Shown piece after piece: positions 22,040-32,477 of a DNA stretch of 64,000 nucleotides. Made by a program: the position numbers and the translations under genes. The DNA lies in NCBI GenBank assembly GCA_039090855.1, contig CM077002.1, positions 84,634,194 through 84,698,193 on the forward strand, given 5' to 3'. Source of the stretch: Macrothele yani. Its lineage: Eukaryota > Arthropoda > Arachnida > Araneae > Macrothelidae. Numbering within the stretch: position 1 is the first letter of the stretch; each line of letters begins with the position of its first letter. The notes beneath the pieces are model-generated. The model was not told the origin of the DNA. It searched no databases and was given only the letters and a program-made list of their open reading frames with translations.

Positions 22040-22230
22040 GCTTTTTTTCAAGCTTTAACGATTCTCCTTCAGCATCTAAGGCTCTAAGAAACCCCTTTCC
22101 CTAATTTAGAGCCATCAACTAGAACAGGGAACAAAACCAACACCGCAGTACAAGCGCGCCACCCACGCCTCAATCGTTGCTCAAACACAGCCCAAACTCC
22201 GACGATTAGCCGGAGCTCTGATTCATGGCA
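22040..22230 (-). repeat. Degraded SINE (family S1), minus strand
   Basis: It retains CCCTAATTTAGAGCCATCAAC, AACAGGGAACAAAACCAACACC and a mutated tRNA-like head. Identity to other copies is visibly low, so it is an old insertion. Confidence 0.55.
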
Positions 22231-22397
22231 AATGAGGTGGCTATTTTCATGTTCCATTATATTAATCGTTGTTAAGGAAATGCTACCTTATTGATCTGAT
22301 GTTTGTATTATTTTCTGTTATAACGAATAAACGGAGATCCGTACAAATCTAAAAAAAAACTTTAAACGTATTAATCGATAACTTGAGACTTGGTCGT

Positions 22398-22475
22398 TGT
22401 GGGTGGTGTAGTGGTTAGAATACCCGAGAGCTATCTGGGAGACGCGGATTCGAGTTCCGCTCTAGGACAATGAAA
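22398..22475 (+). repeat. tRNA-derived SINE (family S2) head, plus strand
   Basis: GGTGTAGTGGTTAGAATACC (A-box) and GCGGATTCGAGTTCCGC (B-box) are about 30 bp apart, with the same layout as the copy at 16405. It lies about 180 bp upstream of the exon at 22652. Confidence 0.7.
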
Positions 22476-22651
22476 ATTTTTAAGTTTTCGGATATTATCT
22501 GACTTACCATCCTTGTCACATTTACACCAAAAATCTGATTGTCATCTTCAAAATTTGTACTGTATGGTGTGGTGTAATCCCTTATTTCTTTCATAATTCA
22601 TGTTGATTTTCTTTTTAGGCTGATAAATGTTTACCTCCTTTTCCTTCTCAG

Positions 22652-22852
22652 AATTTGCTTTTCAACACCCTGCAAGTGAGGCAACTAGCGGGCACCACCC
22701 GTCGCAAACTGTCCTTCAAGAATGTCTCCACTGTAGTTCTTCAGCTGCTTCATTCCATCAAATACACCATGGATGTTCCTTTTTCTAGTATGGCTATTCA
22801 AACACCAGATAACAGGCAAACTCCCAAGCTATCCAGGCAACATCTGCAAGTG
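22652..22852 (+). CDS. Ac76E-like: Adenylyl cyclase, C1b linker exon
   Basis: A 201-bp exon (67 codons, phase 0 to phase 0) between a pyrimidine-rich acceptor (ccttctcag) and a donor (gtaagt at 22853). It begins NLLFNTLQVRQ, the in-frame continuation of the exon at 12434. The centre reads RRKLSFKNVS, VVLQLLHSIKY and VPFSSMA, which I recognise as the C1b region of Ac76E/ADCY2-like adenylyl cyclases. RRKLSF is a basic, serine-containing stretch that resembles a kinase site (inference only). The last part (QTPDNRQTPKLSRQ) looks unstructured. C1b is regulatory and cytoplasmic, between the C1a domain and the second membrane block. Confidence 0.93.
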
Positions 22853-22859
22853 GTAAGTG

Positions 22860-25335
22860 AACAAAGTTCGGGCACTTTAAAAATTGTTATGAGTGCGTGA
22901 GCTATTTTGGGGCTTATCAGAGTCTGAGGAAACGGGAAAGGAAATAAATTTAATGAATCGTTATTCTTATTCATTCATACTTTCATTCTCAAAACGTTCG
23001 TGCATTCTTAGCTTTTCAAAGGCTATTTAAGCATGTGAGCAAGGTTCAACATATCAAGAATCGAAATAAAAAAGAAAGCTCAACTACTACATTTAAAAAG
23101 GCGAGGTGGATAAATAAAAAAACTTATTGCACTTGCTGCATTAAATAAATGCATTGCACAATTTTGTTTCACTGACACAGTTTTTGCCACAGCACCATAT
23201 TAGCATGTCGAACGTGTTGCGCTTTAAAATATTACGATTTTTGTGTTTAAATTACTGAAAGTTATCGCAGACCAATAGTCAGTATAGTTGTGGTTAGTAT
23301 GTTAATAACTTTATCGTCAACTGACTGGATTGCTTCGTGTACGAGAATTTTAAAGCGTAGGATTTCGGTTCCTCGTATGGGTGGATATCTGTTGAAAGGC
23401 ATGGGTCTTATGCTGTCTTTCAGTTTTTCTCTTTCCTGGAATCAGTTCAGTTGGAAAGAACTGGTAGCTCCTTCTGGAGACAAATCTTCGGGGGGACATT
23501 TAAATTATAATAACAATAATAAATGGTTAATTATGAAACCAGTTCCTAATTAATGAAACTTATTCTTATTGTTATAGATAAGGAGTTACCGTGTGACGTA
23601 TACTATAATATAACTTTCTTTTTTAGTTTCTGTTTCTGTATCTATGTAAATTTTAGTTCGTTCTCCTTAAGCATTTTCTAATCTTAACACCACATTTTCT
23701 CTCTCTACTGAATGTTTTGTGGCAATCTAAATTGAGGTCAGGAGTAGAATGACGTATGAGTACAATAGAGGTAAGAAGGATGTTTATGATGTATGCTCTC
23801 GTTAGATATTCGGGGCTATCCTTAGAATTCAGCTAGACCTTGTTTGTAATTGATTTGGAAAGAGATTTGTTACACGAGTTTAGACTAACTTTATGTTTAT
23901 AGTTTGCTGTTATTGTTTAGTTCTTTTGCTTTGATTATCGGAGACTTAAGTTATTTTCAAGCTAATGTGATTTGGAGATTACTCCGCATTATGAACATGA
24001 TATTGTTCAGCTTTTGAAGTGATTTCGGTCTGATGCTAACATGTATGCCTGAGATGGAATAAAAGGTTGAATTTGTAAGTACACTTATTTTTACTGAATT
24101 TCCAGATGTGTTTTTGAAGTTGAAGTAAAATTTCAGTGCTTAGTTAAGGAATTTGCAACTAAGTTAATTAAAGCTATCCGGGTCAACACATAAAAGGTTT
24201 AAATCAAAGAGGTATTCTGATACACTTAATATAATGTTCTAACGAAATTGACTTTCACATATAATTAACTAAGAACATTACAACCGTTACTATGTCAACT
24301 ATGCGAATTAATTCTTCTACTCTGGGGACAGTTTTGCACCTCCACAACATAGACTAAGACTTAAATAGTTTTGCAAGGAAACACAACCGCTTGTATTTTT
24401 TTGTATTACAACTGGCGAGCAAGACAATGAGTGTGCCTTGCATGATGTCTGACCTTTTTGTGTTGAGATTTTGGGAATTTGTGTTCCAAACGAAAATGGA
24501 AACACTTGAAATACTTGCATGTCGGGTTTTTCTGATGTGGCTTGAATTTATCGGCACACGTCCGGGTTTTTTTTTTTTTTTTTTTTTTTTTTTCATTTGA
24601 ATGAGCACATTTTATATAAAACTTTGTTGCAAAAGAATATGCAAATTTTTGTTAGTTATTCACTATAGTCTTTAGACTATAGATACGCCTGTTAACACAT
24701 ATTTTAAACCCTGAAAAATATGAATACAAGCTCGGATTCAGACTTTGTGCGAGTAAACAGTGACTACGGCACAGGTAAAGTCGCCAATGACGGAAATACG
24801 CCAAATAGCTAAACTGAATAAATTAGTACCAGACTTTGATAGCCTTCTAAAGCAATCCTGCACAACTTCTACACTCTCTTTCGGATGAAAAGAATCCGTT
24901 GACATGCACAAAGGGAAACAAATCCTGCCATTCTACTCCAGTGGAACAATTTTTGTGTTTTGCGTTGATACAAATATTGGCTAATGTTCTCAGTGACACA
25001 TGTAATAACACATTTTCGTGTGTACGCACGTATTCACTGTATGAAACAATTCATTTTAGAGAAGCCTAAAACTAGTTATGCTGTACAACGGAAATTAATT
25101 ATCTTCAATTCTTGCTGCATATTTTTTTAATCTTAAACTAAACTTATAAGACAAATTTTCGTTGTAAAAAGTTAATATTTTTTTGTGATTTGAACATGCT
25201 TTTCCCATACTTACTAGACAACAGTTAAGTTATAAAACGTTGCCTCGCTTTCTTTAATAAGAGAACGTGAAGATCATAGCTGATGGATTAAAGAAGCATG
25301 ATCCTAAATAATGAGAAGTACCTCTGAAAATGTTA
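22860..25335. other. Intronic DNA, no recognised feature
   Basis: AT-rich sequence with a 23-base T run at about 24569-24594. No coding, TIR or tRNA-like structure was recognised. Confidence 0.45.
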
Positions 25336-25344
25336 TCAGTTAGC

Positions 25345-25410
25345 AATATCAGTTGCCCATCAAGTTGCTCACTGTGGTCGTTAAGCCTCCAAACAAACAA
25401 ATAATTAAAC
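25345..25410 (+). repeat. 5'-truncated SINE (family S1) tail, plus strand
   Basis: Only the 3' end remains: GCCCATCAAGTTGCTCACTG, then GTGGTCGTTAAGCCTCCAAA and an A-rich tail. Confidence 0.75.
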
Positions 25411-25548
25411 AATGAAAATTCTGATTGCATTTGATATACACTGGCCCCCAAAAGTTAAGGTACAACCTGTTTTTTGTGTATAACTTACAAACAAAATAAT
25501 AAAAAAGGGGAAACAAAGACCATACACGGATCAACTCTTGTTCCAGCA

Positions 25549-26281
25549 CATTTAATGACCGTGGAGGAGGACTTAGAGAAGCCACCTGTCTTCCAAGGTA
25601 GTCCCAAAGATGCTCCATAGGATTCAGGTCCGGGGATCCAGCGGACCAGTCCATTCATTCCATACCTTGATCAGCAAAATATCTGTCGACAAGCCTTGCT
25701 TGGTGAGATCTGGTGTTATCGTCCATTAGTTGGAAATCATCACCAGTCGCACCAGCATACGGCCTCACATATGAATCAAGGATTTCGTCCCGATATCTCT
25801 GCGCATTCAGAATCTCTCCATCGAACACATGGAGATCAGTGCGACCACCGAAAGATATCCCATCTCAAACCATGATTTCATCCCCCTCTATGACTGTCTC
25901 TTTCAATAACGTTGGATGAGTTGTAATTAGTGCCTTGTTTTCTCCAGATCAGAACACGTCGTGAATCACTCACCAACGTAAACCGGAACTCGTCTGTGAA
26001 GAGTACAGACCTCCATTGTTGTGTGGTCCAGGTGACGTGCTCTCTTTCTCAACATGATCAGGCACATCTCTGCAATCGGTTAAGAGGAACACAAACAACT
26101 GGTCTTTTTGCATATGAAGACGCCTTCGCACCGTAGTAGCAGATATTCTTGTCCCTGTTGCCACAAAATGATCTGCAACGAGCTGGGCCACAGTAGTGTT
26201 CCTTCTTCTTCGTGCCAAAGGAGCCAGAAAGCGATCATCCGACGGGGTTGTAACGCGTGGCCGACCTGGGACAGGTCTCAT
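25549..26281 (-). pseudogene. Tc1-like transposase, family B, middle and C-terminal part
   Basis: Read on the minus strand after the nested element: GRPRVTTPSDDRFLAPLARR (AT-hook-like GRPR and linker), TVAQLVADHFVATGTRIS and TTVRRRLH (second helix-turn-helix). After frameshifts the C-terminal block MDWSAGSPDLNPMEHLWDYL follows, carrying the third acidic residue. The first and second catalytic Asp blocks lie in damaged sequence between 25680 and 25970. The N-terminal part lies beyond the inserted element, at 27844-28016. It is inactive because of the insertion and several breaks. Confidence 0.85.
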
Positions 26282-26302
26282 TGTACCTGAATTTTTTTAT
26301 TA

Positions 26303-27843
26303 CACTGCTGAACAACTGCTAAGGACAGATCATAAACGGTTATATAGCGCATAAAAAAGTAAGTGTGGTTGGATGCCAAGTGAAATAAAATAATGTCAGA
26401 ATGCCAGGACAATACAAGAAAGGCAATTTATTGTGCACTGAAATCCAGAAAACGTTGGAACGTGTTCAAGGGACAAACAGGCCATTTTGTGCAGAATACG
26501 TAAACATGAAAAAAATGCAATTACCGTCCGCAGGCGTTCCGGCGTAAGATGTCAATACGGGATATGGCCACCATGGAGGGCGATGCAAGATTCCACACGT
26601 CGTGTCATGCTTTGCACAACATTATCAAGCAGCTGTTGGGGTAATTTATCCCATTCCTCTGTCAGTGCACGGATGAGGGTGTCCTTGTTTATTGGAAGGC
26701 ATTGGCGACCAGCAAGACTCCTCCCCAAAGCATCGCACACATTTTCAATGGGATTCAGATCTGGAGAACGTGCTGGCCATACGAGGCGTTGAATATCCTC
26801 GCTCTCAAGGCACTCCTGGACAGCGACTGTTAGATGACATGTTGCGTTGTCGTCCATGAAAATGAATCTATCACCGACAGCACCACGGAACATGCGAACA
26901 TGAGGTAGCAGAACATCATTAATGTATCGTTGGGCAGTCATAGTCCCAGTTGGAAGCACATAGAGGGACGTACGGCCATTAATCATGATGCCAGCCCATA
27001 CCATGACACTACATGTCGGTTATCGGTCCCTTTCCTGTATGTTTGCTGGACAATATGCAGTACCACTATCACGCCAGATCAGTTGTCGTCGACAATCAGA
27101 CGATAGACTGTATCTACTCTCATCTGAGAAGAGGACAGCAGACCAGTCGTTATCAGTCCAATTGCGATGTTGATGGCCCCAATGCAAACGGGCGGTACGG
27201 TGATGTATGGACAATGGGATGCACACAAAAGGACGGCGGGCGTATAGTCCTCCTTCATGCAAACGTCTGGCGACAGTTTTTCGGGAGATCCGCTTGCCAG
27301 TAGCAGCCATAAACTGATTTGCTACCTCACTAGCTGTGCTGCGCCGGTGTCCTTTTGTTGATAGCACTATGTACCAATCTTCTGCAGGTGTCGTACTGCG
27401 AACACGACCTCCCACGTGACGTTTGCTACACTCTCCATTTGTTTGAAATGATTTCCAAAGCCTTGAAACAACACTGTGGCTGACGTCGAACTCCCTGGCA
27501 ACATCTGTTATTTTTCGCCCTTCTTCAATCTTGCCAATAATACGGCCACGCGTAAAATAATCTAGGTGATGTCGGGAAGACATACTGAAAATTGCAAGTT
27601 CGTCAATTGATTCTTTCCCTTTCAACTTTGCGTTTGAACAACAACGGTCAATACGCGTCAAATCCTTTATATCTCTTATCAGCGCTATGACGTCACGAAC
27701 AAGTTCGGCAATCCAAAATTTGCATACGCACAACACGTCTTACTGTATCCGGCACTTATGCTAATTTCCACATTTTCCTGTCTTCCATTTTATGGTTGCT
27801 ATCGTTGCTATTGTCATCCGTCCTTAGCAATTGTCCGGCAGTG
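26303..27843 (-). mobile_element. Tc1-like element, family A, copy 1 (1541 bp)
   Basis: The ends are CACTGCTGAACAACTGCTAA at 26303 and TTAGCAATTGTCCGGCAGTG ending at 27843, with TA on both sides. It is inserted in the transposase gene of the family B element. It is the same length as copy 2 at 43803. Confidence 0.95.
26552..27583 (-). pseudogene. Tc1-like transposase, family A copy 1, one stop
   Basis: The minus-strand frame from ATG 27583 (MSSRHHLDYFTRGRIIGKIE) to 26552 (ending LHGGHIPY) is 343 codons with a single TAA at 27020 after QERDR. The N-terminal HTH shows ITDVAREFDVSHSVVSRLW. The second HTH shows RISRKTVARRLHEGGLYARR. Catalytic motifs are FSDESRYSL (Asp), FMDDNATCHLTVA (Asp) and SPDLNPIENVCD (Glu), with 34 residues between the last two. 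All DDE residues are present, so the stop is the only obvious lesion. An in-frame extension upstream of 27583 is probably not used, since the other copies share the MSSRHH start. Confidence 0.93.
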
Positions 27844-28016
27844 TAGAACTGATTCCAAAGTCTTTGGACTACACTGCAAAAAACATTAAGCCGTCTGGCA
27901 GTATCAGCTTGTGATAATCCCTTTTCGATCCACCCGATTGCCCTCCATCGTAACGGGGTAAACGATTTCTCCTTGACATCACTAACAATATCTTCGTACC
28001 AAAAATTGAAGAACAA
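27844..28016 (-). pseudogene. Tc1-like transposase, family B, N-terminal part
   Basis: The minus-strand frame contains RWRAIGWIEKGLSQADTARR and NVFCSVVQRLWNQFYTAGQL, the first helix-turn-helix of a Tc1 transposase. The frame runs straight into the terminal repeat of the family A element at 27843, which marks the insertion point. The apparent 5' extension beyond the HTH is not reliable. Confidence 0.82.
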
Positions 28017-28251
28017 CGAACATTAATTCGCAACAGACAAACATACAACAGTGTCACATCCCGAGCTACCTCTGGATTTTACATAAATACCCAATTCTTG
28101 TCCCACAAACGTGATAGGTATACTGTTTTCATGTGATTATAGTAACGTGACTTATTATCCTTTATATCAACTCTGTTTGTTACTTTCTTTGTATTATTTT
28201 AATGGTGAGGGTCAAATAACTGATTGTGCCTTAACTTTTGGAGGCCAGTGT

Positions 28252-29673
28252 ACTTTAAATCGTTTCTTGTTCGTACCGACTTTATATAAGTAAAACTAAC
28301 TAGATCATAAATAAACTTAAAAAAAAGTTTTGCAAAACCCCTATCTACCGTCCTTATCAGGGAAACACCCGATGCCGTGTATGCTGTTTGAAACTTTGCG
28401 GAACCACCCTACCGCGCGACAAGTGGATCGGTAAAAGACATTATCTGTCCTTCGTGCACAAAGTTTGACATTTGTTCCTGTTGTATCATTGCTGGCGAAT
28501 CTCACGGGTTCTGTTGTGGATGAAAAGCATAGACAACTAGAAAGTCAGACAAGAAACATACCACGAAGAACGATCTGAACATTTCACCACAATTGCTGCG
28601 ACACAAAAAGCTGTCATTTTTGGAGGTTGGACAACAGCTGGAAGTGAGCTTCAGCGACGTCTTCTGGTCTTAGAATCCTTACAAATGTCTGGCAGCATGC
28701 AAGACAGGCTACGCTATGGGCATCTGTGATCCGCAGCAGCCGTTGCTCACCACTACCTCCGGCTTCTGGCGCAAAGACCCTCGATAACACCACAGTGTCA
28801 CGAAACACCTTTCTGATGGCTACTCGGTCCGCAATGTTCATTAAAATCGTCAGGAACAGCGTTACTCGAAGACAATTTCCCCTTCCGGGGCTCAAGGAGA
28901 TCATAACTGCTTACACTCCATCCCTTTGGCGCCTGGCTAATGTGGGAGAGGTTCCACGGAGAATGTACGTTATAAACCAGAGTGCTGTGCCCTCTTAACA
29001 GACGAGTAAGCATGCAATGGGTCCTGGAAGAATTCAGAACCAGCTGCACGCCTGTTCAGACAGTCTGTCAAGAGACTCAGTTGTTGCAACACTTTTTTTC
29101 AGATGCACAATGAAATCCTGTTTTAGAACTATGCTTATTTTAGCATAGATTGTGAGAAAAATCCTTAGTTTTCGTCAACGAAAACTTTAAAGTGACAGAA
29201 CAAGCAGAATATTGAAATCATAACAACCAAACAGTAAATGCCTTAATATTTCCACGAAAACAAGTACAATTTGTTTTGAACAAGCATGGTAGTGTTATGT
29301 TATAAACTATAAGATTTGCATTTGGAGTTTTTAATAATATGAAAGAACATAGATTAAGAATAAGAAGCCAAGTTTTCACCGGTTAACTTGCATGCATTAC
29401 GACCTTTAGAAAGTTAACTCAAGACAGATAGCTGCCTTTACTCCTTTGTTCATCTAATTTTTTCTTTAAATGACTACTTAGTATCATAATATTATTGGTG
29501 GTGATTGTATTTTGTGTAATAACATTTTATCAAAAGGGATAACTGTTTCTCTATATGGATTTTCATATAATATCCCCAAATGCTGTAAAGTTTCAGCTGT
29601 TTTGTTTTCTGATCTTTACTGTGAATTCTGTGTTAATGAAAATGTTTAGGCTTTGACCGATATTGTCTCAATA
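28252..29673. other. Intronic DNA with unrecognised reading frames
   Basis: The 28600-29060 part is less AT-rich and has overlapping ORFs on both strands (for example minus 28614-28904) that I cannot assign. It may be a relic of an unknown repeat. Confidence 0.4.
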
Positions 29674-29825
29674 TACACTCACGGACAATGAAATTTGCGC
29701 ACGAAGAAGGAAGCATCTGATCGAACAGAAATTGTATGGACGTAATGATACAGATGAATGATATACATGATGACAAAAACAGAGCTGCAGGACAATTACA
29801 TGGGAATCTGTGGCACGCAGTCCGC

Positions 29826-30640
29826 TCACCACCTCGTGCGGCGATACATGCTGCAATACGGTCCAGCATGGAGACGAACAAACACCTGATGTTGTCCTGC
29901 AGAAGACTGGCCCACACGTGTTGGACGGTGTGCACCAAATCCCGGATAGTGCGGCACGGCGGCAGCCGGCGTTTTAACTGGTCTCACACATGTTTGATAG
30001 GGGACATGTCCGGGAGCGGGCAGGCCATGGAAGTGTCCAGACCATAATGCCTGCAATGGGTGCAGTGTGGCGCTCGATAGCAAGGCTGAGATTGTGCCGT
30101 TAATCCGGGGTCTTCGGCACCCGGACACGATGATCATCTCTCCCCAAAACGAAGCGGTACACATCGCTAAACACCACACGTCGCCCGTCTGTGGCGTTCC
30201 ACGTCGCTCTGGACTGGCATCACTGCACACGGAGCGTGCGATGTTCCAGTGTTAATGGCAGCACACAAAAGAGTTGCTGGGATCGCAGATTCGCTTCCGC
30301 GAGGCGTCCTGAAATGGTTCGCGGGCGCACAGGAGCCGCATAGTGGACACAGAAGCTGTATAGTGGACCGGGTCCCGGTGGGATCCGTTCGTGCCTGGCG
30401 CACGATCCGTCGATCCCCTTTACCGATGGTCCTCCTGGCCGTCTGGAGCGGTGCCGTCTTGTGGCAGTGCCGTCACGTGTCCACTGTTCCAAATACAATC
30501 GGACGGTATGGTCAGAATGATCCACGTCGCGGGCTACACGGCTCGCCTACCACCCTGCGGTTTTCAGCTCGATGATTAGGCCTCTCTTAAAGTTCGTAAG
30601 TTGCGTAAATCCACGTCTCTGGCGTCTACCCGGCATTCTT
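29826..30640 (-). pseudogene. Tc1-like transposase relic, family D
   Basis: Minus-strand pieces begin MPGRRQRRGFTQLTNFKRGL near 30630. They continue VARDVDHSDHTVRLYLEQW (first helix-turn-helix), RDGTATRRHRSRRPGGPSV and RTISGRLAEANLRSQQ (second HTH). Later frames hold VWGEMIIVSG-like and SPDMSPIKHVWDQLK-like core traces split among several frames. At least one early stop and several frameshifts make it inactive. It is the most decayed transposase among the elements with intact ends here, despite perfect TIRs. Confidence 0.75.
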
Positions 30641-30749
30641 GTCTCTCTGTACTCTTGCTTGCGTCGGTCGGTGCTTCTCGCTTTCATGGGGCATCGACTA
30701 CACGCCGGTTTATAAGGCTGCCGATTCGTGCTTGCAGCGCCAATGATTT

Positions 30750-30799
30750 ACGTTCGGTGTGAATGCGCATGTAAGGTTATGCGCATTCGCACCGAACGT
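30750..30799. repeat. 21-bp hairpin inside family D element
   Basis: ACGTTCGGTGTGAATGCGCA(T) at 30750-30770 is followed, after an 8-base loop, by its complement at 30779-30799 with one mismatch. It lies between the transposase start and the right TIR, in the 5' leader of the transposase. Confidence 0.93.
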
Positions 30800-31929
30800 A
30801 GACCATTTGCATACCAGCATACACTCTTGATATTTGCAAAGTTTTGCGGTTGTAGCATTTTTTCTTCTAGGGGCGCAAATTTCATTGTCCGTGAGTGTAT
30901 AAAATAAATGAAAGCGTTTTGGGAAGTATGGTAAGCAACTTTTCATGGTTCCTGAAGGTAATGTATTCATACAGACGTAAACATGCAGTGGTGAAAATAT
31001 TGTTATGTATAATTTGGGCTAGGATTAATATGTAATCAAATGTTTTTACATATTTTAACATATTTGATATTTTTTGCCGTTATTATACATATTCACTCTT
31101 TTTCTACGTATATTACATATTTTCATATTGAAAAATAATTTTACCCGACAAAACTACCCAATATTTTCTGTTGTAGCAACCTGTGAGCAAACAGATGGCA
31201 AGTTCCGCGTTTTCAAGTTTCGCAACACACGACAGCTGACCGGTGGCAGCACCATACTGGCACCAATCTGCTTCCTTGTCCCAGATGAGAAATGAAGAAA
31301 GCAGATTGAGTCATCTGTCATTTAATGCGTTGTTTTAGGTCTAGTTGCTTCCTAAATCATTCGTTCACGTCATTGTTAGAAGTTTGTTTTTCCTGTTCAA
31401 GTTGTTGAGTAAACTGACATGCCCGAAATTAAATCAACAATATCACTCAAATTGAAGGCATTTACTAACGAGTTTTCCGATGGACTGAAAACTGGCGGGA
31501 ATATATTATGTTTTGTGGTATGTGCGCGTCAGCTTTTTCTTGTGATCACCGTTTTCTGGTTTGGCAATACATTAAAACTGGGAAATATATTAAAAAACAA
31601 AGTGAAAAACACTTTTGTTGAAACAAATACTTTTCACAGGAGTTTCAGGGAACAATAAACAGGTCAGTTCACATTTCAGTTTGGATTTATGCTGTGCACT
31701 AGTGGATTCAGATATCCCGTTGTCGAAAGTAAACAATCCAGTTTTTAGAAATTTCTTAGAAAAATACTTCGGCCAAGTAATTCCAGACGAACCTACTTTA
31801 AGAAAAAACTACTTGCAGATTGCAGATGATGTGCGACGAAACTGTATTAAAAATCAGGGAGAAAATCGAAGAGTTTCCTATTTGGATCTCAGTTGACGAA
31901 ACAACAGATGCGCATGGGACATATACGTA

Positions 31930-32063
31930 TGTGACGTGCCTGCACCGCAGGACGCACATGAGATAAGGGAAGATAACTGTGAGAGCACATGTCCACGTAG
32001 CTCAGTTGGGAGTGAGGGGGACCCGAACTCGGTGCCCGGCGCTGACAAACTGTGTACATTATA
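31930..32063 (+). repeat. TRIM-like element, left LTR
   Basis: About 134 bp. It differs from the right copy mainly by a 16-17-bp deletion in the tRNA-like part (between two GGAG motifs) and scattered substitutions. Its tRNA-like part is 31991-32046. Confidence 0.8.
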
Positions 32064-32328
32064 TTGGCGCCCAAACTTCCAGGATGACCCGGCTGTTAAG
32101 TTTCTCGCAATGATGTGATGTTCTTTCCACACGGCGAGACAAGAAAAATGAGAATCCCTACTTCAGCGCTTCGAAAAAATAAATCAGTAGGATGTTACGT
32201 TCCGCACACCAAATTATCTGCTGGGATTTCTCAAATGCACGTTCTTCATGGGATGACTGCCTACAGCGACACACGGTCCCGGCTGACCCGTGGGACATGC
32301 CCCCGACCCTCTTACGGGAGGGGGGAGA

Positions 32329-32477
32329 TGTGACGTGCCGGAACCACAGGACGCACATGAGATAAGGGCAGATAGCAGTGAGAGCACATGTCCACGCAGC
32401 TTAGTTGGGAGAACAACTTACTCCGGAGTGAGGGGACCCAAGTTCGAAGCCCGGCGCTGACAAACTTGTACGTTATA
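32329..32477 (+). repeat. TRIM-like element, right LTR
   Basis: About 149 bp and contains the complete 72-nt tRNA-like segment. The end is set by comparison with the left copy and by resumption of the hAT reading frame at about 32480 (GGAAACGTTGTT). Confidence 0.8.
32390..32461 (+). other. 72-nt tRNA-like segment within LTR
   Basis: It is exactly tRNA length. Acceptor-like ends GTCCACG and CGCTGAC pair at 5 of 7 positions. An A-box-like CAGCTTAGTTGG (TAGCTCAGTTGG in the left LTR) is followed by a hairpin CTTAC-TCCGGA-GTGAG in the anticodon position and a T-arm CCAAG-TTCGAAG-CCCGG, which would be perfect as CCGGGTTCGAAGCCCGG. It is not called a tRNA gene because the stems are mutated and the anticodon loop is one base short. 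Confidence 0.75.

Larger units (their letters stand above)
25439..28250 (-). mobile_element. Tc1-like element, family B, split by a family A element
   Basis: The ends are CACTGGCCCCCAAAAGTTAA at 25439 and its inverted match (TTAACTTTTGGAGGCCAGTG) ending at 28250, flanked by TA at 25437-25438 and 28251-28252. Removing the nested element at 26303-27843 and one TA leaves about 1.27 kb, normal for a Tc1 element. Confidence 0.92.
29676..30897 (-). mobile_element. Tc1-like element, family D (1222 bp)
   Basis: The terminal inverted repeats are perfect over about 25 bp: CACTCACGGACAATGAAATT at 29676 and its exact complement ending at 30897, flanked by TA at 29674-29675 and 30898-30899. GC content is clearly higher than in the surrounding DNA. 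Confidence 0.94.
31930..32477 (+). mobile_element. TRIM-like miniature LTR element (548 bp) with tRNA-like LTRs
   Basis: Two direct repeats, 31930-32063 and 32329-32477, start TGTGACGTGCC and end ACRTTATA. Just inside the left repeat is TGGCGCCCAAAC at 32065, a primer-binding-site-like sequence. Just before the right repeat is the purine tract GGGAGGGGGGAGA at 32316-32328. The 265-bp interior has no ORF. Possible target duplication: CGTA on the left, CATA on the right (one mismatch). It interrupts the hAT transposase frame, which confirms it as an insertion. Each repeat contains a tRNA-like segment. Confidence 0.82.

Noticed and set aside
28614..29049. Overlapping ORFs on both strands that might be a gene
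   Set aside because: No recognised domain, no splice support and no consistent coding strand; left as unassigned.
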